Shown: positions 1 to 6,142 of the stretch, piece by piece
How positions within the stretch are numbered: position 1 is the first letter of the stretch
Layout of the letters: the number at the start of each line of letters is the position of its first letter
Origin: a virus
IMG/VR virus record: IMGVR_UViG_3300042731_004523
Span: 1 to 23,922 of that record
Strand: one strand, 5' to 3'
DNA: 23,922 nt
The notes under the pieces: model-generated
Seen by the model: only the letters and a program-made list of their open reading frames with translations
Told to the model about the DNA's origin: nothing
Database searches by the model: none
Position numbers and translations under genes: made by a program

Positions 1-1
1 C

Positions 2-634
2 GACCAGCTCATTGCCTACGATTGGACCCTAGCGGCGCGCAACGTCGAACCGGTCGACGGCAAGGCAGTCTTGGGGGTCGACGTGGCCCGATATGGCGAT
101 GATGACACCGTTCTGGCGCATAAGCGCGGCAATGCCATCACCAAAATCGAGTACCACCATGGCCTATCGCTCGAGCGCACCGCCGCCCTGGTACGATCAC
201 GGATTGTCGACGGCCCAATTGATGTCCGCAATGTCCTGATTGATGCGGTTGGAATCGGCGCTGGTGTGGTCGATATCCTGCGTTCGCAAGGCTATCGCGT
301 GACCGAGGTCATCAGCGGCGCCAAGGCCATCGAATCGCGTGGTGATACGTTCCGATTCAACAACCTTCGAAGCCAGATGTGGTGGCATACTCGCGAGCAA
401 TTGCGTCTGGGCCAGGTTTGCTTCGAGGTCGACGACCCCAGGCTACGGGAAGACTTGACCGCGCCTAGGTATCTGGTCACCGGAGATCGTATCATCCGGG
501 TCGAGAGCAAAGACGATATCAAAAAGCGAATCGGCCGGTCTACTGACGCGGCTGACGCGGTTGTGTATGCTTTGTCTCAGGGTATACATATGGCAAAACT
601 CGAAAGGTTCCGGAGGCTTGCGAAATGGGATTAG
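2..634 (+). CDS. terL: Terminase large subunit, C-terminal nuclease part (5' truncated by window edge)
   Basis: This is the C-terminal 210 residues of a phage DNA-packaging motor. The frame is open from base 2, so the N-terminal ATPase domain lies outside the window. What remains looks like the RNase H-fold nuclease that cuts concatemeric DNA. It has a first acidic strand, GVDVARYGDDDT, near the left edge, a second strand around LIDAVGIGAGVVDIL, and a final acidic helix, STDAADAVVYAL, near the C-terminus. The order and spacing of these three acidic motifs are typical of large terminases. The gene overlaps the portal start by 10 nt, as expected in a packaging operon. A TTG at 71 could be misread as a start, but conserved coding sequence continues upstream of it. 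The family assignment is strong; the subfamily is not resolved. Confidence 0.9.
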   Translation, partial: DQLIAYDWTLAARNVEPVDGKAVLGVDVARYGDDDTVLAHKRGNAITKIEYHHGLSLERTAALVRSRIVDGPIDVRNVLIDAVGIGAGVVDILRSQGYRVTEVISGAKAIESRGDTFRFNNLRSQMWWHTREQLRLGQVCFEVDDPRLREDLTAPRYLVTGDRIIRVESKDDIKKRIGRSTDAADAVVYALSQGIHMAKLERFRRLAKWD

Positions 635-2124
635 CGTATACGAGCAAAATCGTGGATTCGAGCGGTCGGCATTTGCGCGTGGTCAGTGACGGCTGGGAAA
701 ACGCTTATACCGGCCACCGGACCGCTCGCGACAAAACGCTGGCGAATCAGATCAAATCGGTCGACCCGAGCACCAATTGGCAGGAATACGAGGATACCTA
801 CCATGGCGACGACCTCGCCGCCCGGTGCGTCGATGAGCTGGTCGCAGATATGCTCAGAAAGTGGATTCGTCTGCAGGTAGTGATGACCGACGAAACCGAT
901 TCGGAAATCAACGTCAAGGCCGCCAACGACATGATGGCGGCGCTCGATAAGCTCAAAACGCGTAGCCGATTGAAAGAAGCATTGACCTGGGCCAGGGTGT
1001 TCGGTGGCAGCCTGATTTTCATTGGTGCGGATGACGGCGGTGGTGGTGACATCGAGGCGATGGCGCAACCGCTGCGCGAAAACGCCATCCGGTCAATCAA
1101 GTTTTTGGAGGTGTACGATCGCTGGGATGTGCAAATTGCAACAGAATACAGCGACCCACTTGACGAAAAATTCGGCCAGCCTGAGACGTATCGCATCCGG
1201 TCTAATGGCAGCCTCACCGGCGTCGCCAATGAAACAACCATTACCATTCACGAATCCAGGACCATCCGGTTCGACGGTGTCCGGGTCAATAAGCGTCGCA
1301 AATTGCGCAACGGCGGTTGGCATGATTCGGTTTACGTTCGCCTCAATGAGGTCCTGTCGGAATTCGGCATAGGCTGGTCAAGCGCCGCGCACCTCTTGGC
1401 GGATTTCGCGCCGATGGTTTTCACGTCGCCAGGATTGGCGCTGACTCTGGCGACCGATGGCCAGCAAACCGTCCTGGACCGCATGACAAATATGGATATG
1501 TGTCGGTCGACCGTCAGGATGGTGCCGATTGACGAAGGCGAATCGCTCGAGCGCAAGGCGACGCCGGTGACAGGACTTGATTCGTTGCTGACCCTGTTCA
1601 TTTTGCGATTTTGCGCGGCGGCTCATATGCCGGTGACCAAGGCCTTTGGCCAGAGTCCAAGCGGGCTCAACACCACCGCCGAAGGCGATTTGACATTTTG
1701 GTATGACTACGTTGCCGGGCATCAGGACGAGGATTTGCGCGAGCAACTCGAGTACCTCATTCGGTTGCTTTTTCTGGCAAAGGACGGACCGACCCGGGGC
1801 CAGGAGCCCAAATCGACCGCGCTGGAATTCGAAAAGCTGTGGCAGCTCGCGCAGGACGAAGAGGCCACCGCGCGCAAAACGCAGTCCGAAACCGATAACA
1901 ACTACATCGATACCGGTGTTTTGACTCCGCAAGAGGTCGCGATGTCCAGGTTCGGCGGTGAGCGCTACAGTTTCGAAACGCAGCTCGATATGGAAATGCG
2001 GGCGGCTGAGGCCGAGGCCGAGGCCAAGCCTGAAATTGAGCCTGGACCGATTGAATTGCAATCGCAGCCGATGGCCATTGAAGGCCAAGCCGAATTGTTT
2101 GGCGAGGCCGGCGATGAGCAATGA
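625..2124 (+). CDS. Portal protein (DUF1073 family)
   Basis: This 499-aa protein would form the dodecameric portal ring at the unique capsid vertex, through which the terminase threads DNA and to which the neck attaches. The hallmark is the segment TKAFGQSPSGLNTTAEGD at about residues 337-354, followed by YVAGHQDEDLREQLEYLI. This motif is characteristic of DUF1073 (PF06381) portals. The C-terminal about 50 residues are rich in Ala and Glu (AEAEAEAKPEIEPGP) and probably disordered. The ATG overlaps the terminase end by 10 nt, and a GGAGG stretch at 611-615 serves as ribosome-binding site. PF06381 is also named for similarity to anti-CBASS Acb1 proteins. I see no phosphodiesterase domain here, so a purely structural role is favoured. 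Confidence 0.9.
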   Translation: MGLAYTSKIVDSSGRHLRVVSDGWENAYTGHRTARDKTLANQIKSVDPSTNWQEYEDTYHGDDLAARCVDELVADMLRKWIRLQVVMTDETDSEINVKAANDMMAALDKLKTRSRLKEALTWARVFGGSLIFIGADDGGGGDIEAMAQPLRENAIRSIKFLEVYDRWDVQIATEYSDPLDEKFGQPETYRIRSNGSLTGVANETTITIHESRTIRFDGVRVNKRRKLRNGGWHDSVYVRLNEVLSEFGIGWSSAAHLLADFAPMVFTSPGLALTLATDGQQTVLDRMTNMDMCRSTVRMVPIDEGESLERKATPVTGLDSLLTLFILRFCAAAHMPVTKAFGQSPSGLNTTAEGDLTFWYDYVAGHQDEDLREQLEYLIRLLFLAKDGPTRGQEPKSTALEFEKLWQLAQDEEATARKTQSETDNNYIDTGVLTPQEVAMSRFGGERYSFETQLDMEMRAAEAEAEAKPEIEPGPIELQSQPMAIEGQAELFGEAGDEQ

Positions 2125-2296
2125 ATTTTGCCGCAAGCGCTTTACCGAGCCGATAGACGTACGGCTATATCAGGCTCGCGAACATTTGGCCAACTCGCGC
2201 CGCCTGATTGATCAGGGAGAGCCGCAAACCGCGTTGTGGTCGATAATGCAGGCGGTGATCAATTTGCAACGTGTAAAGAGGCGGTTGGATGGCTAG
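2114..2296 (+). CDS. Small helical protein between portal and head morphogenesis gene, unknown
   Basis: A 60-residue protein beginning MSNEFCRKRFTEPIDVRL. I do not recognise its family. The sequence is almost entirely predicted helix and strongly basic at the C-terminus (INLQRVKRRLDG). Its start overlaps the portal end by 11 nt and its stop overlaps the start of the next gene by 8 nt, so translation is probably coupled through all three. I chose the ATG at 2114 rather than an earlier in-frame ATG at 1958, because the earlier stretch lies wholly inside the portal gene and reads as low-complexity basic shadow sequence. The position suggests a head-assembly accessory role, but that is only inference. 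Confidence 0.6.
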   Translation: MSNEFCRKRFTEPIDVRLYQAREHLANSRRLIDQGEPQTALWSIMQAVINLQRVKRRLDG

Positions 2297-3851
2297 TCAA
2301 ATCGCGATGGCGCTGGCGATGCGCCCAAACCGGCGCCGCCTGCGCCGACCTCGACCGCTTCGGTATCCGCTCCAAATCGAGCGCGACTATGCGGCCGAAT
2401 TGCGGGCCATTGCCGACCAGGCAATCGACGCGGTCAACCAGCGCATCCTGCCGCAACTAAACCGCTGGGCCGAGCTGGCTGGCGCCCGGACCGACCAGAT
2501 AGGCGATTGGACCGATGAGCTAGAGTTTTCGTTTGAGGAAATCCGGCGCGATTTCGCTCGGGTCAATGGCGAGCTGCGACAGGTAGCGGAAACGGTCGCG
2601 ACCAGGACGTCGACTTTCAACCGCGTCCAAGTCGGACGGCAAATATCTGCAGTCGTCGGCGGCAATTTGCTGCCAATGACCGACGACAGCGACACGATCA
2701 AAGGTTTCATTAATGCGAACGTCCAGGCCATCAAGTCGATACCAGAGCAATACCTGGGCAAGGTCGAGCGCATCATCAATGACGGTTACCGGTCAGGCAA
2801 GCGGGCGGCCAGCCTGGACGACGCTATCGCCGAGGTCGGCGGCGTAACCAAACGCAGGGCCAACTTCATTGCTCGCGATCAAATCGGCTCGCTCAATGGC
2901 CAGTTGACCAGGCGCCGGCAAAAGGCGCTTGGCGTCGATGAGTACATCTGGCGCACCTCGCTCGATGAGCGCGTTAGGCATAGCCATGCGCGATTGGAGG
3001 GAACCCGCCACAGCTGGGACGACCCGCCAACGGTTGGCGCCCGGCAAGTACATCCTGGCGAGGATTACAATTGCCGCTGTACCGCTGAGCCAGTGATTGA
3101 GGGTATTGAGCCTGAGGAAACCAGCTCCGCCGATGTACCGGCGCCGTTGGCGAAACGCCCGCGCGCCCGCGCGCCCGCGCGCGAAGCCAAGCGCACCAGG
3201 ACGCCGCTATCAGAAGCGAGGGCTGTGGTCGAAGACCCAAGGCGCGAGCGCAGCCAAGCAATCCGCGACATCCCGACCAGCGCCGAACCGACGTGGGCCA
3301 CAATGCCACGGACCGGCAAAAAGAAATTGCTGGATACAAAGCAAGCGCTGCGTATGGAAGTCTCCCGGGTCCTGGACCAGAGCCCAGCGACTAGAGAGGT
3401 AGCGACAACTGCGCAGCGACTTGACCGGATCTTATGGAACTGGGTCCACGGCGCGAAACGGAAAACGTCAATCGAGACCAAGCTGGCTGCAATCCGAGAA
3501 TTCCAATTGCGAGGAATCGCCTATAACCCTCGCAATTTTAATGTTGCAGAAATCGATATCAATCGCACCGCCAAAGACTTGCGGGCCTTGTACAATGCAA
3601 CGCAGGCCCATTACGCCGCGCGCGGCATCAAAACGAAACGGGTTTTTCGCGGCGTCAAGCAAGCCACCGGCCAGCGCGGAGCTGTCGAAGCCTGGACCAC
3701 AAAACGCGAAATCGCCGAAAAGTTTGCCGGCCCGAACGGCAGAGTGTCGGAGGAAATAGTACCGGTCGAGCGCATTCTGGCCGCCCATGATGGTCCATAT
3801 TGGCTCGATGGCCTATTTGGCGACCAAAAAGAGATTATTGTATTATACTAA
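2289..3851 (+). CDS. Mu gpF-like minor head protein fused to an ADP-ribosyltransferase-like C-terminal domain
   Basis: This 520-aa protein has two recognisable parts. Residues about 30-270 are a MuF-type head morphogenesis domain: long helices, then TSLDERVRHSHARLEG (about 223-238) and HPGEDYNCRCTAEPV (about 255-269), the usual C-terminal MuF signature. A Pro/Ala/Arg-rich linker follows (about 280-305), then a helical region (about 340-445). The last about 75 residues look like an R-S-E class ADP-ribosyltransferase: VFRG with Arg454, EAWTTKREIAEKFAG (about 467-481, the STS-like strand), and DQKEIIVLY at the C-terminus, giving a Q-x-E pair (Gln513, Glu515). MuF-toxin fusions, including ADP-ribosyltransferases, are known in temperate phages. 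The start at 2289 has AAAGAGG seven bases upstream. The MuF call is strong. ART activity is inferred from motifs, and the substrate is unknown. Confidence 0.82.
   Translation: MASQIAMALAMRPNRRRLRRPRPLRYPLQIERDYAAELRAIADQAIDAVNQRILPQLNRWAELAGARTDQIGDWTDELEFSFEEIRRDFARVNGELRQVAETVATRTSTFNRVQVGRQISAVVGGNLLPMTDDSDTIKGFINANVQAIKSIPEQYLGKVERIINDGYRSGKRAASLDDAIAEVGGVTKRRANFIARDQIGSLNGQLTRRRQKALGVDEYIWRTSLDERVRHSHARLEGTRHSWDDPPTVGARQVHPGEDYNCRCTAEPVIEGIEPEETSSADVPAPLAKRPRARAPAREAKRTRTPLSEARAVVEDPRRERSQAIRDIPTSAEPTWATMPRTGKKKLLDTKQALRMEVSRVLDQSPATREVATTAQRLDRILWNWVHGAKRKTSIETKLAAIREFQLRGIAYNPRNFNVAEIDINRTAKDLRALYNATQAHYAARGIKTKRVFRGVKQATGQRGAVEAWTTKREIAEKFAGPNGRVSEEIVPVERILAAHDGPYWLDGLFGDQKEIIVLY
3157..3180 (+). 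repeat. Three tandem copies of an 8-bp repeat inside the MuF-ART linker
   Basis: The unit GCCCGCGC occurs three times without interruption at 3157-3164, 3165-3172 and 3173-3180, followed by a partial GCG. It encodes part of the Arg/Pro/Ala linker between the MuF domain and the ADP-ribosyltransferase-like domain. Because the unit is not a multiple of three, gain or loss of one copy would shift the frame before the ART-like domain. The repeat is plain in the sequence; any switching role is speculation. Confidence 0.85.
3817..3846 (+). promoter_or_regulatory. Sigma70-like promoter candidate before the small acidic gene
   Basis: TTGGCG at 3817-3822 is followed by an 18-bp spacer and TATTAT at 3841-3846, matching the sigma70 consensus at 4/6 and 5/6 positions. 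It lies within the last codons of the MuF-ART gene and would start transcription just before the small gene at 3872. The surrounding run is locally AT-rich in an otherwise GC-rich region. This is a pattern match only. Confidence 0.25.
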
Positions 3852-3871
3852 GGAAAAGAAAGGGTTGACCA

Positions 3872-4066
3872 ATGATTATTGAAATAGTCAAAGACGTTGA
3901 AGGCCGCGAAATCAAACTGTACCGGCCGGAAAACGCCGCCGATGTGGCGGAAATCAAGCGCATGGCCGACGCTGGCGAGCTCGATGACAGCGAGTCAATG
4001 GCCGACAATCGCGATGATATCACCGAGCAAGACCTGGTTGATGCTGGCGTCCTAGCGCCGGATTGA
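3872..4066 (+). CDS. Small acidic protein downstream of the MuF-ART gene, unknown
   Basis: A 64-aa protein, MIIEIVKDVEGREIKLYRPE onwards, ending DLVDAGVLAPD. I do not recognise its family. It is strongly acidic, with clusters such as DDSES and DNRDDITEQD, has no membrane segment, and looks helical in the middle (NAADVAEIKRMADAGE). The ribosome-binding site is a modest AAAGGG ending seven bases before the ATG. It sits alone between the ADP-ribosyltransferase-like fusion and a regulatory-looking gap, and does not overlap either neighbour, unlike most genes here. It could be a small head protein, a regulator, or an antagonist of the ART-like domain. The last idea rests on gene order and acidity alone. 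Confidence 0.6.
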   Translation: MIIEIVKDVEGREIKLYRPENAADVAEIKRMADAGELDDSESMADNRDDITEQDLVDAGVLAPD

Positions 4067-4067
4067 C

Positions 4068-4082
4068 ATTGACCAGGTCAAT
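4068..4082. promoter_or_regulatory. Perfect 15-bp palindrome, operator-like
   Basis: ATTGACC-A-GGTCAAT is a perfect inverted repeat with 7-bp arms around one central base. It starts two bases after the stop of the small acidic gene. The half-site TTGACCA also occurs just before that gene at 3865-3871. The symmetry suits a dimeric DNA-binding protein. It is too short, and lacks a T-run, to be a convincing terminator. Confidence 0.35.
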
Positions 4083-4140
4083 TACGGTTATCAGCCATAC
4101 ACTGCCATATGTTTAAATCGGTAGTAATCACCTAAAAGTA

Positions 4141-4170
4141 TTGACATAACCTAGCTTTTTCCAAACTAAT
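4141..4170 (+). promoter_or_regulatory. Promoter candidate for the protease-scaffold-capsid block
   Basis: A perfect -35 hexamer TTGACA at 4141-4146 is followed by an 18-bp spacer and ACTAAT at 4165-4170, a 4/6 match to the -10 consensus. A transcript would begin roughly 20-25 bases before the protease ATG at 4201. It lies in the AT-rich gap, where a promoter is expected. The weak -10 keeps confidence low. Confidence 0.3.
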
Positions 4171-4210
4171 GCACCAAAATGTAGCAAGAGGTGCACCGAA
4201 ATGGAGCAAG
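4170..4210 (+). repeat. Imperfect direct duplication (22-bp period) spanning the protease start codon
   Basis: Copy 1 at 4170-4188 is TGCACCAAAATGTAGCAAG and copy 2 at 4192-4210 is TGCACCGAAATGGAGCAAG, identical at 17 of 19 positions. The ATG in copy 2 (4201) is the protease start. The ATG in copy 1 (4179) is followed at once by TAG, making a start-stop. It looks like a duplication of the translation-initiation region, or a pair of binding sites. Confidence 0.75.
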
Positions 4211-5625
4211 TTAGGCGTTGGGATGCGGGCTCGGTTGGCGAGGTCGAACGGACGGACCAGGGATATCTGCGATGCCCGGCGACCATTACGCGTACCGGTG
4301 TCTTTGCGTATCAGCAGCCTGGCGGCAAGGTGCGCCGCGAGCTGCGTTTGCCGGCCGAGGTGTTCGATGCGGCCGCGATGCGCTCATTTGGCCTTGCGCC
4401 GCTGACCAACGGGCATCCGCCGGTGATGCTCAGCACGCGCAATACCGCGCGGTATCAGGTCGGCAGTGTGGTCGAGCCAAGACAGGATGGCGACCATGTT
4501 GCCGCCTATGTCCAAATCACCGATGCAGACGCCATCGAGGCCGCCGAGGCCGGGCGGCGCCAACTCAGCTGCGGATATACCTGCGATCTCGAAACGCGTG
4601 CAGGCATCACGGATGGCGCCGATGGCGTTCCGGCCGGCCTGCACTATGACGCAATCCAACGCAACATTCGCGGCAACCATGTCGCCTTGGTCGATAAGGC
4701 GCGCGCCGGCTCGACCGTGCAGCTGCGGCTCGATGGTGCCGATGCGTTTCAGATCGAATCAGATGAGCTGCGCTTTGACCGTGACCCAACGACCATCCAA
4801 ACGCTGATTTTCGATAAAACCAAGTATAGCGCGAGCGAGGCCGCGGCCTGGGCCAAAGACCACGGTTTCACGGTCGCGAGCAATCCCGGCGTCGATGAGA
4901 CAGAGGATTCTGTTCGGATCCGTCAGCGGTCGCCGTCGCAATTCGAAACCGGGTCGTTTCGCACGATCGATCTGGCACCTGGCATCAAAGCCGTAATTGG
5001 CAGACCAAAGAAAACAGACGGGGCCAGCAACGGCCCATTGGGAGATCAAAGCATGGAATCCAAGATCAGGATTGACGGCGTATCCTTTGAGTGTACGCCG
5101 CAAGTTGCCGAGGCCGTTGGCAAGGTCCAGGCTCGTTTGGATGAGCTGGAAAAGGCTGCGGCTGATGTGAAAAAGCAACTGGCCGAGCAAAAGGCCCGCG
5201 CTGATGCGGCCGAAGAGAGCCTGGTGGCCGAGAAAAAGGCGCGTGCCGATGCGACCTCGCCGGAAAAAATCCGCGAGGCAATCAACGCCCGGCTGGCTCT
5301 CGAACGCGCGGCGGCGCCGATCTTGGGCGATGAGGTCAAGTTTGACGGCATGGCCGATGCCGACATCAAGGCCGCGGTGGTCGTTGCTTGCGCCCAGGAT
5401 AAAGACTTGGCCAAGCAAAGGCTCGACGGTTGCGAGGATGCATACCTGCAAGCCAGGTATGACGCCGCAATCGAGGCGCACGCGAATTCCGAAGAGCGCA
5501 ACGACGCCCTGGGTGAAGCGCGCCGGGCCGGAAACAATACCAACCGCGCCGATGCTGCCAGCGATGCGCGGCAACGGATGATTGAGCGCAACTACAAACT
5601 GGGTCGCGATCCCCTGTCGCACTGA
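4201..5625 (+). CDS. Prohead maturation protease with C-terminal scaffold (DUF2213 family)
   Basis: This 474-aa protein should process and scaffold the procapsid. Residues 1-170 fit the DUF2213 protease-like domain. Candidate catalytic residues are His72 (LTNGHPP) and Ser123 (RQLSCGYTC), matching the H...S layout of prohead proteases, and a conserved RNIRGNHVALVDKARAG follows at about 155-170. A separate module lies at about 200-268 (FDKTKYSASEAAAWAKDHGF ... VDETEDSVRIRQR ... GSFRTIDLAPGIKAVIGR); I recall this pattern recurring in phage head proteins. After a flexible link, residues about 285-474 are charged and coiled-coil (DELEKAAADVKKQLAEQKAR), as in scaffolds. The ATG at 4201 lies in the second copy of a direct repeat, with AGAGG upstream at 4187-4191. 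The family call is strong; the catalytic residues are by analogy. Confidence 0.85.
   Translation: MEQVRRWDAGSVGEVERTDQGYLRCPATITRTGVFAYQQPGGKVRRELRLPAEVFDAAAMRSFGLAPLTNGHPPVMLSTRNTARYQVGSVVEPRQDGDHVAAYVQITDADAIEAAEAGRRQLSCGYTCDLETRAGITDGADGVPAGLHYDAIQRNIRGNHVALVDKARAGSTVQLRLDGADAFQIESDELRFDRDPTTIQTLIFDKTKYSASEAAAWAKDHGFTVASNPGVDETEDSVRIRQRSPSQFETGSFRTIDLAPGIKAVIGRPKKTDGASNGPLGDQSMESKIRIDGVSFECTPQVAEAVGKVQARLDELEKAAADVKKQLAEQKARADAAEESLVAEKKARADATSPEKIREAINARLALERAAAPILGDEVKFDGMADADIKAAVVVACAQDKDLAKQRLDGCEDAYLQARYDAAIEAHANSEERNDALGEARRAGNNTNRADAASDARQRMIERNYKLGRDPLSH
5053..5625 (+). CDS. Nested in-frame scaffold protein from an internal start in the protease gene
   Basis: ATG at 5053 (Met285 of the protease) is preceded by GGGAG at 5040-5044 with eight bases between, as good a ribosome-binding site as those of the annotated genes here. 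Initiation would give a 190-aa protein starting MESKIRIDGVSFECTPQVAE, then a coiled coil and a basic C-terminal end. This is the arrangement of phage lambda, where scaffold Nu3 is made from an internal start in protease gene C. The site and spacing are seen directly; production of the short form is inferred. Confidence 0.5.
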   Translation: MESKIRIDGVSFECTPQVAEAVGKVQARLDELEKAAADVKKQLAEQKARADAAEESLVAEKKARADATSPEKIREAINARLALERAAAPILGDEVKFDGMADADIKAAVVVACAQDKDLAKQRLDGCEDAYLQARYDAAIEAHANSEERNDALGEARRAGNNTNRADAASDARQRMIERNYKLGRDPLSH

Positions 5626-5648
5626 CCGTCAACGGAGGCCAACTAACC

Positions 5649-6116
5649 ATGACCCAAACCAGCTATAGCACCGAAGCCGCCCGCGCCTTTGCGGGCATGC
5701 TGGCGACCTCCGATGCCGAGGTCAAATCCAGCATTTCTCGAGCCAATGAGGAGTCCAGCGCCGTCGCCTATGGCAAGCCTGTAGTGGCAGGCACCGATGG
5801 CGAAACGCAATTCTTGTTGCCATCTGGCGAAGGTGATGTTTTTCTCGGCTGTACCGTGCACCGCCACGGATCCCAAGATCCAACCGATGATGGCATTGCC
5901 AGCGGCGAGGTCGCCGAAATCCTGCGACGTGGTCCAATCTGGGTGATCGCCAAAACCCAAGTCGCGATCGGTGACGATGTCTATTGGGACCATACGACCA
6001 ATCCCGGGACGTGGCGCAACGATTCAACGACCGCGGTCCAGGTTCCTGGCGCAAAATTCATGGTGCCGACATCCGGCGCCAACCAGCTGACCGTCATTGA
6101 CTTCAACGTGCCGTAA
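5649..6116 (+). CDS. Capsid decoration / structural cement protein
   Basis: A 155-aa protein that reads as a compact beta-rich virion protein. Features are KPVVAGTDGETQFLLPSG, a long run of short strands (GPIWVIAKTQVAIGDDVYWD) and an acidic-aromatic middle. The pattern 'ripple in a tyrosine-poor small protein directly before the capsid gene' fits the structural cement (DUF2190-like) proteins that stabilise expanded capsids. The ATG follows GGAGG (5634-5638) and the gene sits between protease and major capsid, the normal place for a decoration protein. The exact family is not certain; a capsid spike or stabiliser of another family remains possible. Confidence 0.7.
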   Translation: MTQTSYSTEAARAFAGMLATSDAEVKSSISRANEESSAVAYGKPVVAGTDGETQFLLPSGEGDVFLGCTVHRHGSQDPTDDGIASGEVAEILRRGPIWVIAKTQVAIGDDVYWDHTTNPGTWRNDSTTAVQVPGAKFMVPTSGANQLTVIDFNVP

Positions 6117-6142
6117 CCAGCGGCGGATTAGGAGATCGAATC

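Larger units (their letters stand above)
4067..4200. other. AT-rich non-coding gap between head gene blocks
   Basis: This 134-bp stretch is one of only two gaps of note in the window, the other being the one after the capsid gene. It is visibly richer in A and T than the flanking genes and carries no convincing open frame. It holds the palindrome at 4068-4082, a TTGACA-containing promoter-like sequence and a direct duplication that runs into the protease start. It probably carries the promoter for the capsid assembly genes. Confidence 0.6.

Noticed and set aside
71-634. TTG at 71 as start of a short terminase gene
   Set aside because: The frame is open and meaningful upstream to the window edge, so the gene is simply cut by the edge.
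625-2124. Possible anti-CBASS (Acb1-like) activity of the portal
   Set aside because: The family name PF06381 includes Acb1-like proteins, but this protein matches the portal part and no phosphodiesterase motif pair was seen.
1378-2136. Long antisense open frame opposite the portal gene (252 codons), with similar ones opposite the protease (4759-5622) and tape measure (12917-13582)
   Set aside because: They mirror genes with strong family matches, show biased shadow-like composition, lack ribosome-binding sites and would be the only minus-strand genes in the window.
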